Source: Paralcaligenes ureilyticus (lineage in GTDB: Bacteria > Pseudomonadota > Gammaproteobacteria > Burkholderiales > Burkholderiaceae_B). From it: DNA of 64,000 nt. The position numbers were made by a program, and so were the translations under genes. The notes under the pieces were generated by a model. That model was given only the letters and a program-made list of their open reading frames with translations, searched no databases and had not been told where the DNA came from. How positions within the stretch are numbered: the first letter of the stretch is position 1; each line of letters opens with the position of its first letter. Below, in pieces: positions 25,782-38,023 of the stretch. The stretch lies in the NCBI RefSeq assembly GCF_004346225.1, contig NZ_SMAJ01000002.1:186001-250000 (forward strand), written 5' to 3'.

Positions 25782-26981
25782 TCATTTGTTGTTTTGAAAG
25801 CTGGTCGAACGCGCCAAGAATATCAACAGCAGCAGCGCCACAGTACCGCAGGTCACAAACCCCACCCGTACGCCGAAGAACTGAGTGATCAGGCCGACCA
25901 GGAGGGGGCCGGCCATGTCGCCGAATTCCTTGAATGATTGCGCAGCCCCCATGCTGGCTCCAAGCGCACGCTGATCCACCATGGTACTGATCAGCGTATC
26001 GGCATTGGTCCACACCGTGCCTACACCCACCCCCGCAATGACGATGACAAGTATCAGCAGAATGCCCGACGTAAAGGCCACGACGCTGATTGCCAGCGCA
26101 GCCATCAGCAAGCCGGCCAGCACAGTCTTGCGGATGGACACCTTGTCGGCGAGGTAGCCCGCCAGCGGTTGAACCAGCAAATAGCTGGCTGTCGCGACAG
26201 TGACCAGGATGCCGGACTGCAGCGGGGTATAACCGATCGAATACAAATAGACCGGCAGAAAGCCGAACAGGATGCCGACCATGAACATATTGATCACTAT
26301 GACCGCGTAGACCGGCAACAGATGCGGCTCCTTGAAAATCAGAAAGAACTCTTTCAGAGACATGTCATCGTCATCATCCTCCAGGGCATCCGCCTTGGTC
26401 CGGTCTTTGGGTAAAAAAAGGCTGAGCAACAAGGCGACGATACCGACAGCCGCCGAGACGATAAAAATCATCGAGAAGCCGTAACCTTGAACGAGGAATC
26501 CGCCTAGCGCCGGTGCAATAACATAGCCGGCTCCCTTGATGGCGTTATAAATGCCAAATGCGGTGCCTCGGCCTGTCGCAAAATATTTAGCCACCAGCGT
26601 AATGGAGACCGTTGACAGGGCGGCAGCGCCAAGACCCTGTATGAACCGCACACCCAACAGAAATTTTGGGTCGATGACCAGAAATAGCAGCGAACCGGCA
26701 ATGAACACCATGATGCCGGTCAGCAGCATCGCCTTCATGCCACGCCGGTCCGCGATGAAGCCAGCCGCCGGTTTGGCAAACAATTCCGCGAAGTCATAAA
26801 CGGCAATGAGCAGGCCGATCATGAATGCGCCCACACCGACCACCTGGGCATAAGCGGGAAGATTGGTCACCACAATATGGGCGCCAAATGAGGTCACAAA
26901 GCCGCACAGGGCCAGGATGACAAGGTACCAATACCGTCGTGATGGCGGCACGGTGGTTTCCACCCTACTCGCGCGATTCAT
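25782..26981 (-). CDS. MFS transporter (DHA1-like)
   Basis: A 399-residue protein with 12 hydrophobic segments. Between helices 2 and 3 is the MFS motif (G-F-I-A-D-R-R-G-M-K), and a charged loop rich in Asp/Glu (A-L-E-D-D-D-D-D-M-S) sits in the middle, at the usual cytoplasmic loop. Probably a proton-coupled exporter; the substrate is unknown. It is single, convergent with the RND operon (41 bp gap), and its upstream region is shared with the iron uptake pair. Confidence 0.88.
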   Translation of the reverse strand: MNRASRVETTVPPSRRYWYLVILALCGFVTSFGAHIVVTNLPAYAQVVGVGAFMIGLLIAVYDFAELFAKPAAGFIADRRGMKAMLLTGIMVFIAGSLLFLVIDPKFLLGVRFIQGLGAAALSTVSITLVAKYFATGRGTAFGIYNAIKGAGYVIAPALGGFLVQGYGFSMIFIVSAAVGIVALLLSLFLPKDRTKADALEDDDDDMSLKEFFLIFKEPHLLPVYAVIVINMFMVGILFGFLPVYLYSIGYTPLQSGILVTVATASYLLVQPLAGYLADKVSIRKTVLAGLLMAALAISVVAFTSGILLILVIVIAGVGVGTVWTNADTLISTMVDQRALGASMGAAQSFKEFGDMAGPLLVGLITQFFGVRVGFVTCGTVALLLLIFLARSTSFQNNK

Positions 26982-27389
26982 TTTTGCCCCATGAGAATGA
27001 CACCGGGACTAACACCGATGTCCCCATATGAGCACCTCAAGTTTCTATATTGCAGCCACTGCGTTGCGCCAATTCCCCAATTTTCATGATGCACTCCTAA
27101 ACTGCGCCTGACCCTGTAGTAGGTACAGGCCGTTAAATGATGACATACCATTGTGCTCGCGTTAAGCGCCAATGCGACCTTATGGATGGCCGTGCTAGCT
27201 TATTGGTGGTGTTCAACGGTTTGCGCTTGATCAGTCACTTCTCGAAGAGGATACCTTAATTGGCGGTCGCGACAGCCAACCCAAGCTTGTCCCGATTCAA
27301 ATGTTTTTTTATTGACAATGCGAATTGTTCGTATTAGCATGCATTCCTTATTCAATTTCAGAAAACTCCAACTACTGGGTGATTCAATA
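26982..27389. other. 408-bp divergent region, MFS gene to cupredoxin gene
   Basis: No convincing gene was found; a 64-residue minus-strand frame ending at 26978 has no family resemblance. The right end holds a promoter with a Fur-like dyad (27312-27340). Confidence 0.5.
27312..27340 (+). promoter_or_regulatory. Promoter with Fur-like dyad for iron uptake pair
   Basis: TTGACA (27312-27317) and TAGCAT (27335-27340) form a -35/-10 pair with 17-bp spacing. Between them AATGCGAA-TTG-TTCGTATT (27317-27335) is a dyad with 7 of 8 arm positions paired, in the size and base style of a Fur box. Overlap with the promoter core would give iron repression of the cupredoxin-FTR1 genes. Confidence 0.5.
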
Positions 27390-27734
27390 ATGCGCATACG
27401 ATCTCTCCTAATTTCTTTTGCAAGTGCCCTGACCCTCGGCACCTTGGTGGCAACCGGCGCTTTTGCGGCCGAACCCGAAACCCTGCTGGTTATAAAAAAT
27501 CATCGGTTTGAGCCTGCCGAGGTGAAAGTGCCTGCCGGTAAGCGCGTAAAACTGGTAGTACACAATCAGGACAGCACTGCAGAAGAGTTTGAAAGTCATG
27601 ACCTGAATCGTGAAAAAATCGTGCCTCCGGGCGCAAAGGCCAGCATTTTTATCGGGCCGTTGAAGCCGGGACGCTACAACTTCGCCGGTGAGTACAACGA
27701 GGCCACAGCCAAAGGCGTTGTAATTGCAGAATGA
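27390..27734 (+). CDS. Periplasmic cupredoxin-domain protein (FtrB-like)
   Basis: A 114-residue protein with a signal peptide (cleavage near A-F-A-A-E-P) and a cupredoxin-like fold: F-E-P-A-E-V-K-V-P-A-G-K-R-V is the family core, and the E-F-E-S-H-D-L-N segment carries a His. The canonical C-x-x-x-H-x-x-x-M blue-copper loop is not visible, as in other FTR1-linked cupredoxins. These proteins are thought to oxidise or hand Fe(II) to the FTR1 permease that follows 37 bp downstream. The start at 27390 places the signal peptide at the N-terminus; the frame is open from 27312. Confidence 0.82.
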   Translation: MRIRSLLISFASALTLGTLVATGAFAAEPETLLVIKNHRFEPAEVKVPAGKRVKLVVHNQDSTAEEFESHDLNREKIVPPGAKASIFIGPLKPGRYNFAGEYNEATAKGVVIAE

Positions 27735-27771
27735 GATGGTCTAAATAAACCTCACTACTGAATCCCCATCT

Positions 27772-28617
27772 ATGTTTGCTACCGCCATCATCGTCTTTCG
27801 TGAAACCCTGGAAGCCGCTTTATTCGTCGGGATCATGGCCTCGGCCACTCGTGGTTTGGCCGGCCGTAACCGCTGGCTGATTGCGGGTGTGCTGGCCGGC
27901 TGCGCTGGAGCCCTGGCGCTTGCCGCAGGTGCAGAATACATCAGCGAACTGGCCAACGGCGTTGGGCAAGATCTGGTCAATGCCGGAATTTTGCTGGCGG
28001 CTTTCGCCATGCTGACATGGCATTGCGTCTGGATATCCAACCAGGGAGCACAGGCTGCCGCCGATGCGCGTGCATTGGGTAGCTCTTTCAGGCAAGGCCG
28101 GCGCACTCCATGGGCTCTCGTTATTGTGGTGGCGCTGTCGGTGCTGCGCGAAGGCGCCGAAATGGTGCTGTTCGTGGCGGGTTATGCCGCAGGGCCGGGA
28201 GGTGCCACCGGCACCTTGGTTGGCGCTCTTGCCGGGGTGCTGTGCGGCAGTGCCGTAGGGGGTGTTATTTACCTGGGTTTGTCGCGTGTGCCTGTACAGC
28301 GCATGTTTGCCGTCACCAATGCACTGATCCTGCTACTGGCGGCCTCCATTGCCAGTCAACTGGCCCGTGCATTGTCGCAAGCAGGCTTAATCAACTTGTG
28401 GGGGCAGCCTTTGTGGGACACGTCGTCTTTGCTGCGCATAGATTCCCCCGTCGGGACGCTGGCCCATGCCCTGGCGGGCTATGAAGCTCAACCAACAGGC
28501 ATACAACTGGCTTTTTACATTATGGCTTTGTTGGTCATCATCGGCGGTAGCCGCTGGGTGCGGCGTTCTCAGGCACGCCGACGTGCCGCGATACCAATCG
28601 GCGTGCCTGCTGGCTGA
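27772..28617 (+). CDS. FTR1-family iron permease
   Basis: A 281-residue inner-membrane iron transporter with seven predicted helices. Both REXXE motifs are visible: R-E-T-L-E near residue 10 and R-E-G-A-E near residue 126, the Fe(III)-binding pairs of the family. Together with the cupredoxin gene this is a minimal version of the Bordetella FtrABCD ferrous uptake system; no P19-like FtrA or polyferredoxin FtrD gene is adjacent. The C-terminus is Arg-rich and cytoplasmic. Confidence 0.92.
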   Translation: MFATAIIVFRETLEAALFVGIMASATRGLAGRNRWLIAGVLAGCAGALALAAGAEYISELANGVGQDLVNAGILLAAFAMLTWHCVWISNQGAQAAADARALGSSFRQGRRTPWALVIVVALSVLREGAEMVLFVAGYAAGPGGATGTLVGALAGVLCGSAVGGVIYLGLSRVPVQRMFAVTNALILLLAASIASQLARALSQAGLINLWGQPLWDTSSLLRIDSPVGTLAHALAGYEAQPTGIQLAFYIMALLVIIGGSRWVRRSQARRRAAIPIGVPAG

Positions 28618-28793
28618 TAGTCGTCAACAGCAATACCGCTCGCAATACCTTTCGGCTCCAGGCTGAGTACGAGTTTTAAACAATACAACCCGGGTTCCAG
28701 GTTCAAGGCTTGTTAAATCTTTGCCTCATACCATCGTTGCGAGCGATGACACCCACTGTTTCTCGCCTACTCTGGTCCAGAGCCGAAAATTGC

Positions 28794-29201
28794 CTACCCC
28801 CCTTGGAGCGACGCAATCAGGGGGCAGGAAACATTGCCCTCGCGCGCATGGCAGGCATGCACAAGCCCGGACAGAACTGTTTCCATACGAGCCAGGTCGG
28901 CTATCTTTTCGCGTACGTCCTGAAGTTTGCTCTCGGCCAGGCGGCTGGCTTCGTCGCAATGGGCGCCGTCGTCCAATTTAAGTAGCTCGGCAATTTCATC
29001 CAGACTAAAGCCCAATCGCTGAGCCGATTTCACAAACCGCACCCGTGTCACATCCGCCGCGCCATACCGGCGGATACTGCCGTAAGGCTTGTCCGGCTCC
29101 GGCAACAAGCCCTTGCGTTGGTAAAACCGGATGGTCTCCACATTGACTCCGGAGGCCTTGGCGAAAGCGCCGATGGTCAGTTTTTCAAAACTGGTTTGCA
29201 T
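28794..29201 (-). CDS. merR: Mercury-responsive regulator MerR
   Basis: A 135-residue MerR-family regulator. The winged helix N-terminus ([22 protein letters not shown]) and dimer helix are present, and the three Hg(II)-binding Cys are in place: one in D-G-A-H-C-D-E, two in [12 protein letters not shown]. That set distinguishes it from CueR and ZntR. It is divergent from merTPA across the classic operator-promoter at 29207-29237. The ATG at 29201 is the usual start; the frame extends to 29249 through the operator. Confidence 0.95.
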   Translation of the reverse strand: MQTSFEKLTIGAFAKASGVNVETIRFYQRKGLLPEPDKPYGSIRRYGAADVTRVRFVKSAQRLGFSLDEIAELLKLDDGAHCDEASRLAESKLQDVREKIADLARMETVLSGLVHACHAREGNVSCPLIASLQGG

Positions 29202-29206
29202 ACCGA

Positions 29207-29237
29207 TTGACTCCGTACACAAGTACGGAGGTAAGGT
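29207..29237 (+). promoter_or_regulatory. mer operator/promoter
   Basis: TTGACT (-35, 29207-29212) and TAAGGT (-10, 29232-29237) are separated by 19 bp, the over-long spacer that needs MerR-driven DNA untwisting. The spacer contains the dyad CTCCGTAC-ACAA-GTACGGAG (29211-29230), the standard MerR site. Confidence 0.93.
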
Positions 29238-29272
29238 TACGCCATTCACCCCGGAATCGAAAGGACAAACAC

Positions 29273-29623
29273 ATGTCGAACCCCAAAAATGGGCGTGGCG
29301 CCCTCTTCACTGGCGGGCTGGCTGCCCTCCTCGCCTCCACGTGCTGTTTAGGTCCTCTGGTTCTGGTCGCCCTGGGGTTCAGTGGGGCCTGGATCGGAAA
29401 TTTAACCGTGCTGGAACCCTACCGCCCAATTTTCATTGGCGCGGCGCTAATAGCGATGTTTTTCGCCTGGCGACGCATTTTCCGGCCGGCGCGAACGTGC
29501 GAGCCAAGTGAGGTTTGCGCGATCCCGCAGGCCCGATCAGCTTACAAACTCATCTTCTGGATCGTGGTCGTGCTGATCATGGTCGCGGTCGGTTTTCCCT
29601 ATGTCGTGCCATTTTTCTATTAA
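29273..29623 (+). CDS. merT: Mercuric ion transporter MerT
   Basis: A 116-residue inner-membrane protein with three hydrophobic helices. The first holds the vicinal Cys pair (S-T-C-C-L-G-P) that receives Hg(II) from MerP, and the cytoplasmic loop has a second pair ([10 protein letters not shown]). It carries mercury inward for reduction. The ATG follows GAAAGGACAAACAC; first gene of the plus-strand mer operon. Confidence 0.95.
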   Translation: MSNPKNGRGALFTGGLAALLASTCCLGPLVLVALGFSGAWIGNLTVLEPYRPIFIGAALIAMFFAWRRIFRPARTCEPSEVCAIPQARSAYKLIFWIVVVLIMVAVGFPYVVPFFY

Positions 29624-29636
29624 TCAGGAGCTCATG

Positions 29637-31393
<1,757 letters not shown>

Positions 31394-31427
31394 GGAAAAG
31401 TATTTTCGACAACATGTTTGACAACGC

Positions 31428-31458
31428 TTGACATTCCCGCCGTTGGATGGTTTAGAGT
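31428..31458 (+). promoter_or_regulatory. CueR-like promoter of the cus operon
   Basis: TTGACA (31428-31433) and TAGAGT (31453-31458) are 19 bp apart. The spacer carries the imperfect dyad ACATTCC-N7-GGATGGT, close to the CueR box ACCTTCC-N7-GGAAGGT. Spacing and dyad both point to a MerR-family copper activator such as CueR, which is not encoded in this window. Confidence 0.65.
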
Positions 31459-31479
31459 GCAGCATTCGACCCACGCTTA

Positions 31480-31911
31480 ATGCACACAATCCGTTTCCGG
31501 CCAACCATGTATTTCTTGCGCCCCAGTGCCCATCGATCGTTGATTTTAGTGTTGCTCATAACACTCTTGTTTTCGCGCCTGGCGCTGGCAAGCTACGTCT
31601 GCCCATTGCCGCAATTACAGGCGGCAGCCTCGGCGCCAATGGAAGGCACCGACTGCGTTCAATCAAATGATCATTCGAAAATGATCGATGCCGCGCAGCC
31701 GAATCTTTGCGCACAACATTTTTCGGATCAACGGCAAGTCACCAACGCCGTGGCGCAATCGCTCGCGTCCGAACCCGTTCTTTTCTTTGCCTACGCCCTT
31801 CCTCCCCCTCCCCCCTCGCCCATGTGGCAACCGGCCGCTCCCGACTCTTCCCCAGACTCGGGCGGCAGCGACGACACGCTCTTTCTCTTGACGCTCAGAC
31901 TGCGCATTTGA
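31480..31911 (+). CDS. Small secreted protein of the copper locus (CopL-like?)
   Basis: A 143-residue protein with an N-terminal membrane/signal segment (L-I-L-V-L-L-I-T-L-L-F), then C-P-L-P-Q-L-Q, an Asp/His segment (C-V-Q-S-N-D-H-S-K-M) and C-A-Q-H, ending in a Pro-rich and Asp/Ser-rich tail. Proteins of similar layout sit at the head of copper efflux operons in Burkholderiales and Xanthomonas, but I cannot assign a family with certainty. An internal ATG at 31507 is an alternative start. It lies 22 bp after the CueR-like -10. Confidence 0.6.
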   Translation: MHTIRFRPTMYFLRPSAHRSLILVLLITLLFSRLALASYVCPLPQLQAAASAPMEGTDCVQSNDHSKMIDAAQPNLCAQHFSDQRQVTNAVAQSLASEPVLFFAYALPPPPPSPMWQPAAPDSSPDSGGSDDTLFLLTLRLRI

Positions 31912-31986
31912 CCTGACTCCGATTCCCGTTGCCAAGGTTGCGGCTACCGCCACGCCTTGTTTTCGTTCGATTATCCGGAGTGAATC

Positions 31987-33282
31987 ATGTTTCAATCACT
32001 ACGCGCGCTCGCATCGCAGCGCGCCCTGACGCGCACCCGTGTTCTATGCGTGTTATTAACGCTCGCCAGCGCAACCGCTTATGGCCAGGATGTTGGCCTG
32101 ACGCTGGAGACGGCACTTTACCAGGCCACGAATCGCTCGGCCGCCCTACAAGCGAGTCAATCGTCGGTGCTGGCCAGCTCCAATGCCGCCGTCAAGGCGG
32201 ATCAATTACCCGACCCTGTCCTTAAAGCCGGCATCGACAACCTGCCGATCAATGGGCCGCAGCGCTACTCACTCACCCAGGATTTCATGACCACGCGCTA
32301 CGTTGGCATCGAACAGGAATGGGTGTCTTCGGACAAACGCGAGCGTCGATCCAACCTTGCAAGCCGTGTAGTCGACAAGGAGCGGGCGGCCTATTTGGTG
32401 CAAGTGGCGAACACGCGACAGCAGACGGCGATCGCGTGGCTCGATGCGGCGTATGCACAACGCGCGCTCAAGCTCTCGAAAGCCTTGGTGAACCACATGA
32501 CCCATGAGCTTGCCGCGACCCGTGCCTCTTACCGTGGCGCGAGGGCCAGCGCGGGTGAAGTGACGCAAGCGCAAATCATGCGGTCTCAGGCTGAAGACCA
32601 GATGCTTAAGGCGCAGCAGACCTTGCACTCCGCGCTGATTGTGCTCGGCCGATGGGTCGCCTCGCCGGTGACCGACGTCGCCGGCGATATACCAGCGCTT
32701 GAATCCCATGTTTCATCCCTTTCGCTCGAAGAGCTCTACCAGGTTCAACCTGAGCTTATCGTCGCCAGGCGCGACATTTCCATGGCGGATGCGGACACGG
32801 CCGTGGCCAGCAGCAACCGAACGCCGAACTGGACGTGGGGAGTGACCTATCAGCAGCGGGGTAGCCAATACTCAAACATGGTGTCCATAGGGGTGAGCAT
32901 TCCCCTGCCCATTTCCCGGGCCAATCGACAGGACCGGGATGTGGCTGAAAAAGCGGCCCTGGGCAACAAGGCGCGTTTTATGTACCGGGACGCCATACGC
33001 CAAATTCAGGCGAATATTCAAAACTTATCCACCTCGCTGGTCAATGGGCGAGAACGGATTGCTCAGTTCAAGCGCACCCTCTTGCCGGCAACCGACCAGC
33101 AAGTCCGGCTGGCTACCGCCGCCTACAAAGCAGGCACGGGCTCACTGAGCAATGTGTTTAATGCAAGGCGCACACAGCTCGATGCCCAACTTCAGATCGT
33201 AGATCTTGAACGCGACGTGGCACAGATTTGGGCCCGGCTTGAATACCAAGTCATCCCGAAAAATAGCCAGTTCGGCCAATAA
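31987..33282 (+). CDS. cusC: CusC-type outer-membrane efflux protein
   Basis: A 431-residue TolC-fold protein with signal peptide (cleavage near T-A-Y-G-Q-D) and two repeats of long helices (e.g. the S-V-L-A-S-S-N-A-A-V-K-A-D and the L-P-A-T-D-Q-Q-V-R-L-A-T regions). No lipobox is seen, unlike the earlier outer-membrane factor at 20128. RBS CCGGAGTGA precedes the ATG. It forms the outer duct of the Cu(I)/Ag(I) pump that follows. Confidence 0.88.
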   Translation: MFQSLRALASQRALTRTRVLCVLLTLASATAYGQDVGLTLETALYQATNRSAALQASQSSVLASSNAAVKADQLPDPVLKAGIDNLPINGPQRYSLTQDFMTTRYVGIEQEWVSSDKRERRSNLASRVVDKERAAYLVQVANTRQQTAIAWLDAAYAQRALKLSKALVNHMTHELAATRASYRGARASAGEVTQAQIMRSQAEDQMLKAQQTLHSALIVLGRWVASPVTDVAGDIPALESHVSSLSLEELYQVQPELIVARRDISMADADTAVASSNRTPNWTWGVTYQQRGSQYSNMVSIGVSIPLPISRANRQDRDVAEKAALGNKARFMYRDAIRQIQANIQNLSTSLVNGRERIAQFKRTLLPATDQQVRLATAAYKAGTGSLSNVFNARRTQLDAQLQIVDLERDVAQIWARLEYQVIPKNSQFGQ

Positions 33283-33291
33283 GGAAAAGAC

Positions 33292-34824
33292 ATGCGACAA
33301 ACTAACTGGATGCGCGCATTGGTCGCGCTCTTTGTGACGGCAGTGTTGGCCGGCGCCGGCTACGCGGTGGGGTCTCGACATACCCGTAGCGCCCTGCTGC
33401 AGGAGTCCGCAATGGCTGCCACCATTGATGGCAAGGAAGCCTCCAAAACGGATCGAAAAATTCTGTACTGGCACGACCCAATGGTTCCGAGCCAGCATTT
33501 CGACAAGCCCGGAAAATCGCCCTTCATGGATATGCCGCTCCAGCCCGTCTATGCGGACGAAGGCGGGGCCAGCGGCATCAAAGTCGATCCGTCGCTCCAG
33601 CAGAATTTGGGCATCCGTTACGCGACGGCAAAACGACAAGAAACGAAAGAAGGGTTCGATGCCGTGGGCACGACTCAGTTAGACGAGTCGCAAGCCGATG
33701 TGATCCAGTCCCGGGTAACGGGCTACATCGACCGCTTGTACGCTAACGCCCCGATGCAGCGGGTCGCCAAGGGCGCTCCGATTGCCTCCTTGTTTGTTCC
33801 CGACTGGCTTGCGCCGCAAGAGGAGTATCTCGCCCTCAAGCATGGCCACGCCGGCCAAGACTTGCTGTCGGCATCCCGCTCGCGCATGCGGGCCATGTCG
33901 ATCCCCGAGGACATCATCAAAGCGCTCGATCGAACGAACAAGGCGCAAAGCCACCTTATTCTGCGCGCGCCGGAAACGGGCGTGCTCACCGAGCTCAATG
34001 TGCGCAACGGCGCCATGGTGACGCCGGGCCAGACGCTGGCCAAGGTAGCGGGTTTGAGCAAACTGTGGCTCGTGGTCGAAGTCCCCGAATCGATGGCTTT
34101 GCAGGTTCGCCCCGGCATGGGCGTCAATGCGGTATTTGCGGGCGACTCGACCCAGCACTTTACCGGACATATCCGCGAAATCCTGCCGGGAATCAGCGCG
34201 ACCAGCCGCACGCTCCAGGCCCGCCTCGAAATCGACAATCCCGGCTTCAGAATGACACCGGGAATGCTGATGCGAGCCCATATCAGCGCGGAGAAAGCCG
34301 TTTCACGCCTGCTCGTCCCCTCCGAGGCAGTGATCACGACAGGCAAACGATCTGTGGTGATCGTCAAGAACAGCGATGGCCGGCTACAGCCCGTTCAGGT
34401 CACGATCGGCGACGATGTCGGTAACGGCACCGAAATATTGGGCGGATTGACAGAAGGACAGCAGGTCGTGGCCTCCGGCCAGTTCTTGATCGACTCGGAA
34501 GCCAGCCTGAAATCCGTCTTCCCCAAGCTGGAAGGCAATGCGCCTGGTGGTGTAAGCGCTCCAGCCGCCTCGCCTCCGGCAGCTTCGGCCCCAAGCTACC
34601 AGACAACCGGTATAGTGAAGCAAATCACACCGAATGACATGACCTTCTCGCATCGGCCCGTCCCCGCTCTGCACTGGCCCGCGATGACCATGACGTTCGG
34701 CAAGCCCTCCCCGGCTTCGTTCCCGGATGTGAAAGTTGGCCAGACGGTTCGCTTTATCTTTAAATCGTCGGGCAATGGATACCAACTGACCACCGTCGAG
34801 CCCATCGCGGGAGGCGCACAATGA
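33292..34824 (+). CDS. cusB: CusB-type adaptor with N-terminal metal-binding and C-terminal CusF domain
   Basis: A 510-residue periplasmic adaptor made of three parts. Residues about 60-85 contain Y-W-H-D-P-M-V-P ... S-P-F-M-D-M-P-L, the heavy-metal-binding motif of CusB. Residues about 95-405 are the hairpin, lipoyl and beta-barrel domains. The last ~80 residues form a CusF domain with [16 protein letters not shown], keeping the His, Trp and two Met Cu(I) ligands. Such fusion would tether the copper chaperone to the pump. It overlaps cusA by 4 bp. Confidence 0.93.
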   Translation: MRQTNWMRALVALFVTAVLAGAGYAVGSRHTRSALLQESAMAATIDGKEASKTDRKILYWHDPMVPSQHFDKPGKSPFMDMPLQPVYADEGGASGIKVDPSLQQNLGIRYATAKRQETKEGFDAVGTTQLDESQADVIQSRVTGYIDRLYANAPMQRVAKGAPIASLFVPDWLAPQEEYLALKHGHAGQDLLSASRSRMRAMSIPEDIIKALDRTNKAQSHLILRAPETGVLTELNVRNGAMVTPGQTLAKVAGLSKLWLVVEVPESMALQVRPGMGVNAVFAGDSTQHFTGHIREILPGISATSRTLQARLEIDNPGFRMTPGMLMRAHISAEKAVSRLLVPSEAVITTGKRSVVIVKNSDGRLQPVQVTIGDDVGNGTEILGGLTEGQQVVASGQFLIDSEASLKSVFPKLEGNAPGGVSAPAASPPAASAPSYQTTGIVKQITPNDMTFSHRPVPALHWPAMTMTFGKPSPASFPDVKVGQTVRFIFKSSGNGYQLTTVEPIAGGAQ

Positions 34825-37800
34825 TTGCGCGCCTCATTCGCTGGTCTATCTATAACCGGTTCCTGGTGCTGTTGGCGACCGCCTTCATGGCCGCTTGGGG
34901 TGTCATCTCTCTTCTTCACACACCCGTCGACGCATTGCCGGATCTATCCGACACCCAAGTCATCATCAAGGCGTCCTACCCGGGCAGGGCCCCGCAAGTG
35001 GTCGAAGACCAGGTCACGTATCCCCTGACCACCACCTTGCTTGGCGTGCCCGGCGCCAAAACCATCCGGGCGTATTCCTCATTTGGAGACGCGTTCGTTT
35101 ACGTCCTTTTCGACGACAATACCGACCAATACTGGGCTCGCTCCAGGGTGCTCGAGTACCTCAATCAAGTACAAAGCCGGCTTCCCCAGGGAGCCACAGT
35201 TTCTCTTGGGCCGGACGCCACCGGAGTAGGCTGGATCTACGAATACGCGCTCGTGGACCGCACGGGCAAACACGATCTGGGGCAGCTCAGGGCGCTTAAC
35301 GACTGGTTCCTGAAGTTCGAGCTCAAAGCGGTGCCGGACGTCTCGGAGGTCGCTTCCATTGGCGGCATGGTGCGTCAGTACCAGGTAGTGGTGGATCCGG
35401 ACAAGCTGCGCGCCTATGGGATCACCCTGGCGACCGTCCGTGAGGCGCTGGGCAAAGCCAACCAGGAATCCGGCGGCTCTGTGGTCGAATTGGCCGAGTC
35501 AGAGTATATGGTGCGCTCTTCGGGGTACCTGCATTCCCTGGAGGACTTCAGAAACGTCGTACTTCGTACGGACAAGACGGGAACACCCGTCTTGCTGGGC
35601 GATGTGGCCCGCATACAGATTGGGCCGGAGATGCGCCGGGGCGTGGCCGAGCTCAACGGCGAAGGCGAAGTCGCCGGCGGCGTGATTGTGATGCGTTCCG
35701 GAAAAAATGCGCTAACCACCATCAACGCGGTGAAAGCCAAGCTCGCCGACTTGAAAAAGTCCCTGCCTCCCGGCGTTGAAGTGGTCACGACCTACGACCG
35801 CTCGCAGTTGATCAAACGGGCGGTGAACAATCTCACGGACAAGCTGATCGAAGAATTCATTATTGTTGGGCTTATCTGCGCCCTATTTCTATTTCACCTG
35901 CGAAGCGCCCTGGTGGCCATTTTCTCGCTGCCGCTGGGAATATTGGCCGCGTTCATTGTAATGCGCTATCAAGGCATCAACGCCAACATCATGTCGCTGA
36001 GCGGGATTGCCATTGCAATTGGCGCGATGATAGACGCCGTCATCGTAATGATAGAAAACGCCCATAAACATCTGGAAGCGTATGAGCACGAGCACCCCGA
36101 TGCGCCGATTACGGCGGCCCAACGATGGGAACTCATGGCCAAGTCAACGGCCGAGGTGGGGCCGGCTCTTTTCTTTTCGCTACTCATTATTGCGCTATCG
36201 TTCATCCCTGTATTTTCGCTCGAAGGGCAAGAAGGCAAGCTGTTCGCACCGCTCGCCTTCACGAAAACCTACTCGATTGCGGCCGCGGCGGGGATTTCAG
36301 TCACGCTCGTGCCCGTGCTCATGGGCTATTTCATTCGCGGCCATATTCCCAGCGAAATGTCCAACCCCATCAGCCGCGTACTGATCTGGCTATACCGGCC
36401 CTTGCTCGAGATCACGCTTCGGCGCCCCTGGGCGGTCATCGGGCTGGCGCTGGTCGCATTGATAGTGACTTTGGTTCCCGTATCGCGCCTGGGTAGTGAA
36501 TTCATGCCCGCGATGGATGAAGGCGACCTTTTGTATATGCCCACGGCGCTGCCCGGGATCTCTGTACAAAAGGCCACCGAACTCTTGCAGCAGACAGACC
36601 GTCTAATCAAGACTGTCCCGGAAGTGGCAACCGTATTTGGCAAGTCCGGCCGTGCGGACACCGCGACGGACCCGGCGCCGCTCGAAATGTTCGAGACCAC
36701 CATTCAGTTCAAGCCGCGCGACCAGTGGCGCCCCGGCATGACGCCCAAAAAGCTGATTGCCGAACTGGACCGAACCGTCAAAGTGCCAGGTTTGACGAAC
36801 GTTTGGGTGCCTCCTATTCGGAACCGCCTGGACATGCTATCGACCGGGATTAAAACACCGGTCGGCGTCAAGATTTCTGGAGGCGATTTGACGCAAATCG
36901 ATAAAATCGCGACACAAGTCGAGGCGGCGGTAAAACACGTGCCGGGCGTCACCTCGGCGTTGGCTGAACGCCTGAATGGCGGCCACTACATCGACGTCGA
37001 CATCAACCGCCTTTCAGCGGCTCGCTACGGGCTGGCTATTACGGACATCCAATCGGTCGTGTCCTCCGCGGTGGGCGGCGAGAACGTGGGCGAGGTAATC
37101 GACGGCCGTGAACGCTTCCCCATCAACGTCCGATACCCGCGCGAAATACGAGACTCGCTGGAAAAGTTGCGCCAGATTCCCATTGTCACCGACAAAGGAG
37201 CCCAAATCCTGCTTGGCGACGTTGCGGATCTGAAGATTTCCGATGGCCCCCCCATGATACGCAGCGAAAATGCCCGACTGACCGGGTACGTTTACGTTGA
37301 TATCCACAACACCGACCTCTCGACGGCGGTCAAAGCCATGCAGCAAGCCGTCGCCGAGAAAGTGGTATTGCCGGCTGGCTATTCGATTGCCTGGTCCGGC
37401 CAGTTCGAGTATTTGCAACGGGCCGAAGCGAAGCTGCGAACGGTCATTCCCATGACGCTCGGCCTCATCTTTGTCCTTCTGTTTCTGACCTTCAACTCGG
37501 CAGCCGATGCGCTGCTATTGATGCTCACCGTGCCGTTCGCGTTGGTCGGAGGCTTCTGGCTGATTTGGATTCTTGGCCAAGCCATCTCGGTGGCTACCGC
37601 AGTAGGGTTTATAGCGCTCGTGGGTGTTTCAGCCGAGTTCGGCGTCGTGATGCTGCTCTATCTGAAAAACGCACTAGACAGTCGGCTACAAGCTGGCAAA
37701 CCATTCACCGAATCACTCCTTCTGGAAGCAATTCGTGAAGGAGCCGTGCTTCGCGTTCGCCCCAAAGCCATGACCGTGGCGGTCGTTCTGGGTGGGCTCT

Positions 37801-37970
37801 TTCCCATCATGTTAGGTCAAGGCACCGGATCCGAAGTCATGCAACGGATCGCCGCGCCCATGATAGGCGGCATGGTGACGGCACCCATCCTCTCGATGGT
37901 CGTGATTCCAGCCGCCTGGTATTTGTTGCAGCGACGGCGTATCGAACACCCTCGATCAATTCGTCAATAA
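34821..37970 (+). CDS. cusA: CusA-type Cu(I)/Ag(I) RND efflux pump
   Basis: A 1049-residue proton-driven pump. The relay helix reads [18 protein letters not shown], the motif of the monovalent-cation (copper/silver) group, and the context with CusB and CusF agrees. Methionine pairs lie in the periplasmic halves, as needed for Cu(I) passage. Expected to take copper from the periplasm or inner-membrane side and pass it to CusC. Confidence 0.95.
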   Translation: MIARLIRWSIYNRFLVLLATAFMAAWGVISLLHTPVDALPDLSDTQVIIKASYPGRAPQVVEDQVTYPLTTTLLGVPGAKTIRAYSSFGDAFVYVLFDDNTDQYWARSRVLEYLNQVQSRLPQGATVSLGPDATGVGWIYEYALVDRTGKHDLGQLRALNDWFLKFELKAVPDVSEVASIGGMVRQYQVVVDPDKLRAYGITLATVREALGKANQESGGSVVELAESEYMVRSSGYLHSLEDFRNVVLRTDKTGTPVLLGDVARIQIGPEMRRGVAELNGEGEVAGGVIVMRSGKNALTTINAVKAKLADLKKSLPPGVEVVTTYDRSQLIKRAVNNLTDKLIEEFIIVGLICALFLFHLRSALVAIFSLPLGILAAFIVMRYQGINANIMSLSGIAIAIGAMIDAVIVMIENAHKHLEAYEHEHPDAPITAAQRWELMAKSTAEVGPALFFSLLIIALSFIPVFSLEGQEGKLFAPLAFTKTYSIAAAAGISVTLVPVLMGYFIRGHIPSEMSNPISRVLIWLYRPLLEITLRRPWAVIGLALVALIVTLVPVSRLGSEFMPAMDEGDLLYMPTALPGISVQKATELLQQTDRLIKTVPEVATVFGKSGRADTATDPAPLEMFETTIQFKPRDQWRPGMTPKKLIAELDRTVKVPGLTNVWVPPIRNRLDMLSTGIKTPVGVKISGGDLTQIDKIATQVEAAVKHVPGVTSALAERLNGGHYIDVDINRLSAARYGLAITDIQSVVSSAVGGENVGEVIDGRERFPINVRYPREIRDSLEKLRQIPIVTDKGAQILLGDVADLKISDGPPMIRSENARLTGYVYVDIHNTDLSTAVKAMQQAVAEKVVLPAGYSIAWSGQFEYLQRAEAKLRTVIPMTLGLIFVLLFLTFNSAADALLLMLTVPFALVGGFWLIWILGQAISVATAVGFIALVGVSAEFGVVMLLYLKNALDSRLQAGKPFTESLLLEAIREGAVLRVRPKAMTVAVVLGGLFPIMLGQGTGSEVMQRIAAPMIGGMVTAPILSMVVIPAAWYLLQRRRIEHPRSIRQ

Positions 37971-38023
37971 CACGACGCATCCCCGGCACGCAAATGCCGA
38001 CACTTTTACTTTGGAGAAGCTTT

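Noticed and set aside
26978..27172. 64-residue minus-strand frame upstream of the MFS gene
   Set aside because: No resemblance to a family, overlapping the MFS start region; considered promoter sequence.
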